From assembly GCF_037126285.1 (NCBI RefSeq), contig NZ_CP147012.1, positions 744,001 through 808,000 on the forward strand: a DNA stretch of 64,000 bases, read 5' to 3'. Position numbers and translations under genes: made by a program. Under the pieces are notes generated by a model. That model had not been told where the DNA came from and did no database searches. It was given only the letters and a program-made list of their open reading frames with translations. This document shows, in pieces, positions 1-7,780 of the stretch. This DNA is from Bernardetia sp. MNP-M8 (GTDB lineage Bacteria; Bacteroidota; Bacteroidia; Cytophagales; Bernardetiaceae). The stretch's first letter is position 1. Each line of letters opens with the position of its first letter.

Positions 1-63
1 ATTTAGTAGTAACCTTTCTGATTCTAGTTGTAGACTTTCTATGTTTTGTTTTTTAGTATCCAT
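1..63 (-). CDS. N-terminal fragment of an unidentified protein (runs off the window)
   Basis: Reading leftward from an ATG at 63-61 there is an open frame to the window edge, beginning MDTKKQNIESLQLESERLLL. The 21 visible residues are hydrophilic and look like the start of a helical cytoplasmic protein. Too little is visible to name it. It would be divergent from the acidic protein gene starting at 321, with about 257 bp between the two starts. Confidence 0.45.
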   Translation of the reverse strand, partial: MDTKKQNIESLQLESERLLLN

Positions 64-185
64 AACACAAAAATTTTTAATTGATAATTTATTTCAATGT
101 ATTACCTTTTTTGGATTGGAAAAAGTTCAAATTTCTTTCTAATCAAATATTCAATTTGAATTAAGTATTTTTTTAATTTTTGAAA

Positions 186-193
186 TATATTTG
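186..193 (+). promoter_or_regulatory. Bacteroidota-type -7 box (TATATTTG)
   Basis: TATATTTG fits the TAnnTTTG -7 element of the Bacteroidota primary sigma factor. The best upstream TTTG (155-158) is 27 bp away, longer than the usual 19-21, so the -33 element is weak. It could drive the gene starting at 321 with a leader of about 120 nt. Confidence 0.3.
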
Positions 194-320
194 CAAAAAT
201 GAGAGTTTACTACTAGTTTACTTTATATTAAAATTAACACAAAATTTTCAAACAAGATTAAATAATTTTACGTTCTGAAAATCCAACGAATAACCATAAA
301 TTCTAATTAATCCAAAACCT

Positions 321-644
321 ATGAACAAAGCACGTGTCATTACCGATTTCGAAAAATTAAATTCTGATTTACAGGGACAGATTAAACTTGTCTACCCAGA
401 AGGATATAGCCAACATTTAATTACATTTCAAAATAAAGATAATAAAACTGTAAGTGCTTTACGCTTCGAAACAGATGAGAAAATTTACTTAGTTAGAATG
501 TCAGTAGCTACGGCTCTTCAGCTTATTGAAGACGATGACGATTTTGATGATGAAGGATATTTGAAAGAAAATGTCAAAAGTCAATACGAAGACGAACATG
601 CTGATGTAGATTACCTTTCTGAAAATGAAAATTATGATGAATAG
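321..644 (+). CDS. conserved acidic small protein of unknown function
   Basis: A 107-residue soluble protein without signal peptide or membrane segment. The first 75 residues look like a small folded domain (a VYPEGYSQHLITF segment followed by SALRFETDEKIYLVRMSV). The last 35 are very acidic, with DDDDFDDEG at about residues 71-79 and a D/E/Y-rich end. I recognise it as a protein widely conserved in Bacteroidota but know of no assigned function. It stands alone between a divergent gene on the left and a bidirectional terminator on the right. The acidic tail could mean nucleic-acid mimicry or metal binding, but nothing in the sequence decides this. Confidence 0.8.
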   Translation: MNKARVITDFEKLNSDLQGQIKLVYPEGYSQHLITFQNKDNKTVSALRFETDEKIYLVRMSVATALQLIEDDDDFDDEGYLKENVKSQYEDEHADVDYLSENENYDE

Positions 645-662
645 TTGATACTACCTAATTAC

Positions 663-701
663 AAAAAGAGGCTGTCCGAAAAGTACGGATAGCCTCTTTT
701 T
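663..701. terminator. bidirectional intrinsic terminator
   Basis: Inverted repeat AGAGGCTGTCCG / CGGATAGCCTCT with a short AAAAGTA loop, A-run on the left and T-run on the right, between the convergent genes ending at 644 (+) and 760 (-). It can serve both. Confidence 0.85.
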
Positions 702-759
702 AAATTTGATTATTATCAGTTAATGTATTAGACAAAAATACAAATTCTATTAATTTCTA

Positions 760-1329
760 CTATTTTAGTGTATATAGAAGAGCAAGTCCTAGTACATTAC
801 GAGAGCTTTCTCCAGGCTCTGCATCTTTAGTGCTTAAAAGGTAAGAAAAACGAACTCCTACACCTCTATAAGATAAGCCAGCATTTACTACAGGACCACT
901 CGTAGTAGCTGAATTTCCTCCATAATTAAGGTCATTATTTGCTAGTTTACTAAATCCATATCCAGCACCTACAAAACCACCAAAATCATTTTCGTTATCT
1001 GGATTAGAACTATTTCCCAAATTAAGCTCTAATAGTAAAGGAAGGTCAAATACAAATGAACTTTGTCCTTCTGCTCCTGTACGAGAGTTATAAGTAGCAT
1101 TACTAGAATAACCTAAACCCACATGTGTTCCTACAGAGAGTGTTGCTATTTCTGATAACGAAAGAAAGTTTAATCTAGGTGAGAGTACAACAGCATATCC
1201 TGCAGAACCTCCTCCTGAATATGCTCCTACTCCACCTTTAAAAGAAAACGAAATATCATTTTGAGCTTTTGCAGAAAAACCAAAGAACACAAAAGTAAGT
1301 AAAGACAAAGAAAGTAATAAATTTCTCAT
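760..1329 (-). CDS. outer-membrane beta-barrel protein (PorT/OmpA-barrel-like)
   Basis: A 189-residue exported protein. Residues 1-22 are a clear signal peptide ending FSAKAQ. The rest alternates polar and hydrophobic residues with many glycines, ending in a hydrophobic/aromatic strand (LGLALLYTLK), as expected for a small eight-stranded outer-membrane barrel. Segments such as FSFKGGVGAYSGG and GAGYGFSKL match the general look of Bacteroidota PorT-type barrels (OMP_b-brl). No enzyme motif is visible. A strong promoter lies 40-70 bp upstream. The function within the barrel family cannot be told from the sequence. Confidence 0.7.
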   Translation of the reverse strand: MRNLLLSLSLLTFVFFGFSAKAQNDISFSFKGGVGAYSGGGSAGYAVVLSPRLNFLSLSEIATLSVGTHVGLGYSSNATYNSRTGAEGQSSFVFDLPLLLELNLGNSSNPDNENDFGGFVGAGYGFSKLANNDLNYGGNSATTSGPVVNAGLSYRGVGVRFSYLLSTKDAEPGESSRNVLGLALLYTLK

Positions 1330-1370
1330 TGTAATAAAATGTAAGTTTAATGATTTAAAAAAATAAAGTG

Positions 1371-1401
1371 CAAAGGTATGAAATTAATTTACTTTCACAA
1401 A
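1371..1401 (-). promoter_or_regulatory. Bacteroidota-type promoter for the beta-barrel gene
   Basis: On the minus strand TTTG (1401-1398), exactly 19 nt, then TACCTTTG (1378-1371): a perfect match to TTTG-N19-TAnnTTTG, about 42 bp upstream of the start codon at 1329. Confidence 0.75.
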
Positions 1402-1491
1402 TAATTGTTAATAAAAATTTAGCTTAACTATAAAATAGGTGGCTATCTGTTTTATTTTTTATGAAAATGTTAAAAAAACAATAATAATCTC

Positions 1492-1522
1492 TTGCATATA
1501 AAGTTATTCCTTTCTAAATTTG
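1492..1522 (+). promoter_or_regulatory. Bacteroidota-type promoter
   Basis: TTG (1492-1494), 20 nt, then TAAATTTG (1515-1522). The -7 box fits TAnnTTTG. It lies 55 bp upstream of the start codon at 1578. Confidence 0.65.
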
Positions 1523-1577
1523 CATTCCTAATTAATAGGAATTTATTTTAAATTAAATGTAATATTTACTCAAAATT

Positions 1578-2612
1578 ATGCATAAGAACAAATTGCTCGT
1601 ATTTACTACTACTATTATTCTTTTTTTATTTTGTGGAATGTCTTCTTCTTTTGCTCAGTTTGGAGCTAAAAATAGTCCTGAAGATATAGCCGAACTCAAA
1701 AAACGTCCTTTGTTAGTAGGGATTGCTAAAGAAGATCCCAAACTGATAGCGAGATACAAAAAGAAAAAAGATAAATCTAAACTAGAAGATTATAAAAAAG
1801 ATATTAGAGAATACAACGAAAACATTAAGGCTGCTGTTGACAAATTTTGGACTTTCAATAAGAAAGTAGAATACAAATCGCATCAAGAAATTGAAACATT
1901 ACGTAAAGCAAAGAAACTAAGTAGATATGCTATTCTAGAACATGATGTTGTAAGCCAATATATTGATCAGTTTAGCACTTTCCGTACTAAAATAGGCGAA
2001 AAGTCAGTTTTGGGAATTATGCTTGGTAAAGGTAAAAAAAGCAAGTATGTTACTTCTGTTATTATGCCTAACATTATAGCTTCTAAAGAAGATTTTGCAT
2101 ACGGTATTTTATATATACAAAACTCTCTTGAAAACTTTGAAGAAGGAAAAAAAGGTAAAGAGATACGTCAAGAAATAAAAGATAATAGTGAGCAATTGAG
2201 CAAACTTACTCTCTTGATAGATAAAGAACAGTTAAGCAAAAAAACTAATGAGGCAAAAATAAGATCAGTCTATCCTTATAAATTTGAAATCGTATCAAGA
2301 GAACGTATTAATGAAGCTATATGGAATAGAGAAGAAGGAGTTTGTTATGTACAAGTTATTCCTCTTATGGCAGCAGCAGCAGGAGGACGAACTACAGGCA
2401 TGACTATCTCAAAAATGTTATTTGGGCAACAAGCTATGTTAGCTTCTACAGGAGAAATGTTAGCTTACTCTTATCCAAAAGTAGGACTTATTGTTTCTAA
2501 ATCTAGACAAGAAATAGATGCAAAGACAATAACAGATTTGTTTAAGATGTCAGCTAAGGCTATTGAGGAAAAAATAGAAAATGGTGAAAAAGTGGAAGTT
2601 GAAACAAACTAA
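1578..2612 (+). CDS. exported protein of unknown function, lysine/glutamate-rich
   Basis: 344 residues with a signal peptide (about residues 1-27, ending SSFAQFG). The mature protein is helical and strongly charged in its middle (K/E/D-rich, about residues 55-105 and 180-225). A more hydrophobic stretch, VIPLMAAAAGGRTTGMTISKMLFG, lies near residue 260 and could be buried or membrane-associated. I do not recognise a family. It is a single-gene transcript with its own promoter and a strong terminator downstream. It may be periplasmic, because there is no lipobox and no T9SS tail. Confidence 0.7.
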   Translation: MHKNKLLVFTTTIILFLFCGMSSSFAQFGAKNSPEDIAELKKRPLLVGIAKEDPKLIARYKKKKDKSKLEDYKKDIREYNENIKAAVDKFWTFNKKVEYKSHQEIETLRKAKKLSRYAILEHDVVSQYIDQFSTFRTKIGEKSVLGIMLGKGKKSKYVTSVIMPNIIASKEDFAYGILYIQNSLENFEEGKKGKEIRQEIKDNSEQLSKLTLLIDKEQLSKKTNEAKIRSVYPYKFEIVSRERINEAIWNREEGVCYVQVIPLMAAAAGGRTTGMTISKMLFGQQAMLASTGEMLAYSYPKVGLIVSKSRQEIDAKTITDLFKMSAKAIEEKIENGEKVEVETN

Positions 2613-2644
2613 AAATAACTATTTATTTATTTAGAAACTATTTT

Positions 2645-2682
2645 AAATGGATTTGAAGTATATGCTTCAAATCCATTTTTGT
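2645..2682 (+). terminator. intrinsic terminator
   Basis: AAATGGATTTGAAG / CTTCAAATCCATTT stem with a 6-nt loop followed by a T-rich run, 33 bp after the stop at 2612. Confidence 0.8.
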
Positions 2683-2751
2683 TTTGTCTCAATTTAGAGT
2701 GAAATAATTTTCTTTTTATGAAAAATCCGAAATTTAAACAAATAAAGTATT

Positions 2752-3462
2752 CTAAATCTTTATCTTAAATGATTTTTTCACTCTTATTTCTTCGTAATCA
2801 TCTTCTACTTTCTTTAGAGAATTATATTCTAAGTAAAAAGTCTTTTTTTCTATTCTAGGTTTTTCAATAGAGATAGTAGGAGACCTCACATGCAAAGGTC
2901 TAGGCTTTAGCAGTATCGTTTGTTCTTTATTGGTTTCCAAATTTAGAATAAAAACACTATCTAAATCAGTTGCATAAACTAAATAGTCATCTTTAGTCAT
3001 TAAAATTTCATATTTTTCAATCACTACACCTTTTGTATTTTTTGGTAAAATGATAGAAGAATAAGCAAGAGGAGCAGGATTTCCACCACTAGAAGTATAA
3101 AGAATATTTTGAAGAACAACTGTATTTTTCGTTTCGTGGATATATTTAGGAACAAAATCCCAAGTTCCTGTACGCTCATCAAAATCACAATGGAACAAAC
3201 TATCCAAACTTCTCTTATAGGAACTATCTGACCAAGTAATTCTGAAACCTTCATTTTCGTATGAATATTTTATACTTGTTCCCATAGCTGTAACTGTATC
3301 TTTTTGAAAACACTCTTTTGCCATTTCCTTTTTAGTAAGAATAGAATCTGTTTTGATAGAATCTAACTCTATAATTTCCTTATTGTCATTATCAACCTTT
3401 TTTTGAGGATATTGACAAGAAAAAATAACTAGAATGAGTATAATTACTGTTGTATATTTCAT
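2752..3462 (-). CDS. lipoprotein of unknown function, last gene of the symporter operon
   Basis: 236 residues with a lipoprotein signal: hydrophobic core VIILILVIF followed by SC at residues 15-16, the probable lipidated cysteine. The mature part begins with a charged linker and continues as mixed alpha/beta without a motif I can name. Its start codon lies 1 bp after the stop of the upstream symporter gene, so the two are almost certainly co-transcribed and the lipoprotein may act with the transporter at the envelope. Confidence 0.7.
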   Translation of the reverse strand: MKYTTVIILILVIFSCQYPQKKVDNDNKEIIELDSIKTDSILTKKEMAKECFQKDTVTAMGTSIKYSYENEGFRITWSDSSYKRSLDSLFHCDFDERTGTWDFVPKYIHETKNTVVLQNILYTSSGGNPAPLAYSSIILPKNTKGVVIEKYEILMTKDDYLVYATDLDSVFILNLETNKEQTILLKPRPLHVRSPTISIEKPRIEKKTFYLEYNSLKKVEDDYEEIRVKKSFKIKI

Positions 3463-3463
3463 T

Positions 3464-5236
3464 TTATTCTGAATCTAAAATTTGATTGTTTTTCTCTTCT
3501 ATATCATTTTTCAAAAATAATTGAAACAAAATCCCCATAACTATTACCATCACACAACCAATTAGATTATACCAAAGGAAACCAATTTCAAAAGTTTCTT
3601 TAAAGAAGAAATAATGAATAAGAATTAAAGATTCACTTACAACAGCAGCATAAAAAACAGCATTTGATTTTACTTTTTTGATATAAAAAGCGACCAAAAA
3701 TATTCCCAAAATTGTTCCATAAAAAAGTGAACCTAAAATATTTACAGCCTGTATCAGATTATCTAATTGTGTGGCAAGCATAGCAAAAAATATCGCATAA
3801 ACTCCCCAAAACATAGTAAATCCTTTTGAAGCCTTGACATAATGTTCTTCGTCTTTATCTTTTACAAGAGAGCGTTTATAAATATCAATAACTGTTGTTG
3901 AGCCAAGTGCATTGAGTTCAGAAGAAGCCGACGACATAGCAGCCGAAAGCATTACAGAAACCAAAAGACCGATTAAGCCAATAGGCAAATAATCTAAAAC
4001 AAAATTGATAAAAGCATAATCCAAATCATTATTACTTAATCTTTTAGCTTCTAATTTATTTCCTTTATCAATATTATTGATAATTGCTGTTGCTTGATTT
4101 CTCAATGTATCATTTTGTGCATTGTAGGTTCTGATACGACTTGCATACATCGTATCTAATTCTACATTTTTAGATTCTGCTTCTTTTTTAGCTTCCAAAA
4201 ACTCAAAAATCACCTCTTTTTTATCTTCAAAATTCTGAGTATATAGCGTTTCAATGTTCTTTAAAGAATCAGCTTTTGTTGGGTTTTCTTCAATGAAAGT
4301 TATTTTTTTATTGGTATTAAAGAAAATAGGTGGTTGATAAAATTGATAGAAAGCAAAAAGAAAAATTCCTACCAAAAGAATCAAAAACTGCATCGGAATT
4401 TTTACCATGCCATTCATAAGTAGCCCTACACGAGTTTGTGCAATAGATTTTCCTGTCAGATAACGCTGAACTTGCGATTGGTCAGTTCCAAAATACGACA
4501 ACGCCAAAAACAAACCTCCAATAATTCCAGACCAAACATTATAACGGTTATTCAAATCAAAATCCAAATTAATCACTTCCAATCTTCCCACAGCACCAGC
4601 AACACTAAGCGCATCTGTAACCGAAACTTCTTTTGGTAAGAGTGACACCAAAATATAACCTGCTGCCACCATTCCAATCAGAATAACCAACATTTGCTGT
4701 TTTTGGGTCTGACTAACAGCTTTTGTTCCTCCAAAAACGGTATAAGCAATCACAACAAGACCAATAATGACAATTAAATAATAAATATTCCAACCCAAAA
4801 CTGTCGACAAAATAATAGCAGGTGCATAAATAGAAAGTCCTGCTGCAAGTCCACGCTGAGTCAGAAAAAGAGCAGCACCGAGCGAACGAGTTTTTAAGTC
4901 AAAACGGTTTTCAAGATACTCGTAAGCTGTATAAACATTGAGTTTGTGATAAATCGGAACAGCAGTAATTGATAAAATAACCATAGCGATAGGCAAACCA
5001 AAATAAAATTGCACAAAACCCATTCCGTTGCCAAATGCCTGTCCAGGGGTAGAGAGAAACGTAATAGCACTCGCTTGTGTCGCCATAATAGAAAGACCGA
5101 TTGTAAACCAGTTCATATCTCTATCAGAAAGCAAATAGCCTTGTAAATTTTTACTTTGTTTGCGAGTTTTCCATACGCCATAAGCGATAATCAAAACTTG
5201 TGTAGCAATCAGCACAGCCCAGTCTAAAGGATTCAT
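3464..5236 (-). CDS. sodium:solute symporter (SSS family)
   Basis: A 590-residue integral membrane protein with about 13-14 transmembrane helices. Family hallmarks are the GLSIMATQASAITFLSTPGQ segment at residues 47-66, the Na+-binding region of SSS carriers, the FGGTKAVSQTQKQQ loop at about 168, and LSAAMSSASSELNALGS at about 432. It imports an unidentified solute (sugar, sialic acid, amino acid and others are known in the family) with sodium. A hydrophilic, coiled-coil-like insertion of about 100 residues (roughly 305-404, K/E/N-rich) separates two helices and is absent from classical members such as PutP. It lies between a small membrane protein gene upstream and a lipoprotein gene 1 bp downstream. 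Confidence 0.9.
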   Translation of the reverse strand: MNPLDWAVLIATQVLIIAYGVWKTRKQSKNLQGYLLSDRDMNWFTIGLSIMATQASAITFLSTPGQAFGNGMGFVQFYFGLPIAMVILSITAVPIYHKLNVYTAYEYLENRFDLKTRSLGAALFLTQRGLAAGLSIYAPAIILSTVLGWNIYYLIVIIGLVVIAYTVFGGTKAVSQTQKQQMLVILIGMVAAGYILVSLLPKEVSVTDALSVAGAVGRLEVINLDFDLNNRYNVWSGIIGGLFLALSYFGTDQSQVQRYLTGKSIAQTRVGLLMNGMVKIPMQFLILLVGIFLFAFYQFYQPPIFFNTNKKITFIEENPTKADSLKNIETLYTQNFEDKKEVIFEFLEAKKEAESKNVELDTMYASRIRTYNAQNDTLRNQATAIINNIDKGNKLEAKRLSNNDLDYAFINFVLDYLPIGLIGLLVSVMLSAAMSSASSELNALGSTTVIDIYKRSLVKDKDEEHYVKASKGFTMFWGVYAIFFAMLATQLDNLIQAVNILGSLFYGTILGIFLVAFYIKKVKSNAVFYAAVVSESLILIHYFFFKETFEIGFLWYNLIGCVMVIVMGILFQLFLKNDIEEKNNQILDSE

Positions 5237-5262
5237 AAAATCAGTTATCAGTTATCAGTTAA
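5236..5262. repeat. short tandem repeat TCAGTTA upstream of the symporter
   Basis: Immediately upstream of the symporter start, ATCAGTT occurs three times in a row with a 7-bp period. This is a slippage-prone position that could alter leader length. No function is known. Confidence 0.5.
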
Positions 5263-5404
5263 ATACTTTAGTTTGTATTTTTCTGTTTTGTGTTTAATCT
5301 GTATTATTAAAATGTATTTGTATTTTCTCTCTTTCCTCTATAAACTCTGTGGTTAAAAAAGAAATTTGTATTCTCTGTATTTGTATTCCTCTGTGTTCAA
5401 AAAA

Positions 5405-5566
5405 TCAAGCTCTAAAGTATTCTCCAAACAAATAAAAAAGGACAATCAAAACTACTAGTTCGCCTAAGACGACGCTATAAAACATTTTCCATGTTCCAAA
5501 GATAGGAGGTTTTTCAAACTCATTTTGTTCGTTTTGCTCGTTTTCATTTTTTGTAAATTCTTTCAT
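5405..5566 (-). CDS. small single-pass membrane protein encoded before the symporter
   Basis: A 53-residue protein if started at the internal Met (MKEFTKNENEQ), the better choice because the eight residues before it add only a poor extension. An N/E/Q-rich cytoplasmic head (residues 1-20) is followed by KPPIFGTWKMFY and one strong transmembrane helix, SVVLGELVVLIVLFYLF. I believe similar small proteins sit beside SSS symporters in other Bacteroidota, which would make this an accessory subunit, but that comes from memory and was not checked. It is co-directional with the symporter, 168 bp upstream of it. Confidence 0.65.
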   Translation of the reverse strand: MKEFTKNENEQNEQNEFEKPPIFGTWKMFYSVVLGELVVLIVLFYLFGEYFRA

Positions 5567-5764
5567 AATTTTTGTAATTTGAAGTATCACAGGTTATTAA
5601 TCCTAAAACTAATCAAAACTCTTTATTCAATGCCAACTTTTATGCGAACCTTTAGCATTTTTTGTGTATTTGAAAAACAGTGTTTACGAAATTTCATAAA
5701 AAATAGTATCTTGTAGAGTTCATTTATAAATCAATTTTAACTTTACACAAACTACACAAAACTT

Positions 5765-6220
5765 ATGTTAGACGATTTATTACAACTCACACAAGGACAA
5801 CTAGGAACTCAACTTCAAGAAGAAGCAGGACTAAGTTCTTCACAAGTAGGAGAAACAGTTGATGTTGCCAAAAATTCATTTCTTACTCAAATGGCAAGTG
5901 AAGCATTGAGTGGAAATTTGCCACAACTTTTAGATATTTTTAATGGAAAAGCAAGCACTACAACAGCAAATCCAATGGTTATGCGTCTTGTAAATCAATT
6001 CGGAGGCGATATGATGGAAAAAATGGGGGTTTCGAAAGAAACGGCTGCAATGGTTTCTAATATGGTCATTCCTTTTATTATGTCAAAAATTGGTTCTCCT
6101 GAGACAGGAAGTGCAGAAGATGAAGGTTCAATGATGTCAAAATTAGGACTTGATAACTTAAATAATATTGGAGGAATGCTTGGTGGATTATTTGGTGGAA
6201 AAGGTGGTTTTTTTAGCTAA
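5765..6220 (+). CDS. DUF937/YidB-like protein
   Basis: 151 residues, all helical, with no signal peptide. It has the look of the DUF937 family: a short N-terminal helix with Gln/Gly (LLQLTQGQLGTQLQ), a middle bundle ending in a hydrophobic helix (AAMVSNMVIPFIMSKIG), and a glycine-rich tail (GGMLGGLFGGKGGFFS). The family's role is unknown. A related but diverged gene follows at 6352, so this looks like an old tandem duplication. Confidence 0.6.
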   Translation: MLDDLLQLTQGQLGTQLQEEAGLSSSQVGETVDVAKNSFLTQMASEALSGNLPQLLDIFNGKASTTTANPMVMRLVNQFGGDMMEKMGVSKETAAMVSNMVIPFIMSKIGSPETGSAEDEGSMMSKLGLDNLNNIGGMLGGLFGGKGGFFS

Positions 6221-6351
6221 AAACTTCTTTTATTGATTTTACTATTTCTCATAGTCTGATTTAGTTTATAAATTGAGGTTATGAGAAATTTTGATTTCAT
6301 TTTTCTATTATTTTATCATCAACACATTCAAAAATAAATAATTAAATAATC

Positions 6352-6834
6352 ATGACTACCAGCCCAATCGATAAAATTATCAATGATGCTAAAAATAATC
6401 TAGCAGAAAAAGTAAAAAATGAAATAAATATTTCTGAAGAAAAAACAAATCAAGTTTTTGTCCTTGCTAAAGATTCTTATATTCGTCTTTTAGAAAGTGA
6501 AGCAGGTGCAGGACATTTTGATGAGTTTTTGAAAATTTATAATGGAACAGCTACTTCACTTTCGACAGCTCAAATTACTTCTTTAATGGAATATTTTCAT
6601 ACCAAAAAATTAAGGGATAGTTTAAAACTCTCAGATATAGATGCTGAAAAAACAGCCAAAATAGTTTCGCCTTTTATCATAAAACAAATTAGTAACAAAA
6701 AATCTGTTTCTGCGACAGATATAAAAACTTTATGTACTCAAATAGGTTTAGAAAGTTGTATTCCAAACTTAGAAGCTCTCAAAAATAAATGGGATGATTT
6801 GTCTCCCGAAGAAAAAAAACAATTTAGCCGTTAG
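6352..6834 (+). CDS. paralogue of the preceding DUF937-like protein
   Basis: 160 residues. It shares the layout of the gene ending at 6220: an opening helix, a NQVFVLAKDSYIRLLESEAG segment resembling VDVAKNSFLTQMASEAL of its neighbour, a LKIYNGTATSLSTAQ segment resembling LDIFNGKASTTTA, and an IVSPFIIKQI helix matching MVIPFIMSKI. The glycine-rich tail is replaced by a charged helical end. No catalytic motif is seen. It probably forms a transcription unit with its neighbour, 131 bp upstream. Confidence 0.55.
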   Translation: MTTSPIDKIINDAKNNLAEKVKNEINISEEKTNQVFVLAKDSYIRLLESEAGAGHFDEFLKIYNGTATSLSTAQITSLMEYFHTKKLRDSLKLSDIDAEKTAKIVSPFIIKQISNKKSVSATDIKTLCTQIGLESCIPNLEALKNKWDDLSPEEKKQFSR

Positions 6835-6877
6835 AATTATTTATTTCTAGTCTTAAATCTTAATTTAAAAAAATCAA

Positions 6878-7219
6878 TTGATTCTACTTGCAAATCCTTT
6901 ATTGTTCAAAATTTTGAAAAATCCACCTCGGGCAATGGCTTTATTTCCTTTTGTATTGGTAGATTCAGAAAAAGATAAATTTGATAAAGTATTAATCAAT
7001 CATGAAAAAATACACCTCTATCAACAATTAGAAATGGGTATTATTCCTTTCTATCTAGTTTATTTAGGAAATTATTTTTTTCAACTTATCAAACTCAAAA
7101 GACATCATACAGCTTATATGAATATTGTCTTTGAAAAAGAAGCCTATCAGAATGAATGGAATTTAGAATATCTTAGAGACAGAAAACTCTGGGCATTTTG
7201 GAAATATTGGAACAAATAA
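6878..7219 (+). CDS. small HExxH-containing protein, possible zinc metallopeptidase relative
   Basis: 113 residues from a TTG start. An in-frame stop lies 12 bp upstream, and the next Met (residue 20) would still keep the motif. The motif NHEKIH is HExxH, and FEKEAYQNE about 45 residues further on supplies a glutamate in an ExxAY context, the arrangement of a gluzincin active site (H, E, H and a downstream E). A hydrophobic segment, IIPFYLVYLGNYFF, lies between the two. I therefore think it is a minimal membrane-associated metallopeptidase-like domain, but activity is unproven. It follows the two DUF937-like genes closely (43 bp) on the same strand. Confidence 0.6.
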   Translation: MILLANPLLFKILKNPPRAMALFPFVLVDSEKDKFDKVLINHEKIHLYQQLEMGIIPFYLVYLGNYFFQLIKLKRHHTAYMNIVFEKEAYQNEWNLEYLRDRKLWAFWKYWNK

Positions 7220-7780
7220 AGTATGTTTCAAAGTGTTTTTAAAAAAAATAATGCAGAAATAGCAATATTAATCAAAAAAATTGTTATATTTACGTGTCCT
7301 TTAAAAACAGAATTATAATATTACTACTAAAGGACAAAAAAGAGGATAAATTTATAAAATGAATTCGTATTCGTTTTGACACTTGGTTTAATTAATACTT
7401 AATTGAATTTGTGTTTTGTATAGTTTCTTATAGAAATCAAAATATTTCCTCTTACCTTTTCAAAAAGCGTATTTTTACTTTTTACAACTTCCTTCCTGCT
7501 ACCTATGTAAAACAACGAAGGAAATATAAGAAGAACCTACAATATGTTTTATTCAGATAAGTTTTAGTCTAATTTTCTTTTTTAGGTTTAATTTATCCTT
7601 TCAATTTTCTATTTAATAGATTAAAGCAAAATGATAGTATTATTATCATTTTATACTTAAATATTTTTTATTACAACTTCACGTTTTTTCTATATTTTTA
7701 TAGATTATTCCATTACTAGAATTTTCTAAACTAATTTCTTAGAATTAAACCATTATTCCTACCAACCTATATAAGTCAAT
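7220..7780 (+). promoter_or_regulatory. long rho leader / intergenic region
   Basis: 561 bp without a credible ORF, in front of rho. It holds two inverted repeats: GTCCTTT (7296-7302) with AAAGGAC (7329-7335), and TTCCTTC (7489-7495) with GAAGGAA (7517-7523). Rho genes in other bacteria are autoregulated by termination in a long leader. A similar role here is inference from length and position. I found no clear TAnnTTTG promoter. Confidence 0.4.
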
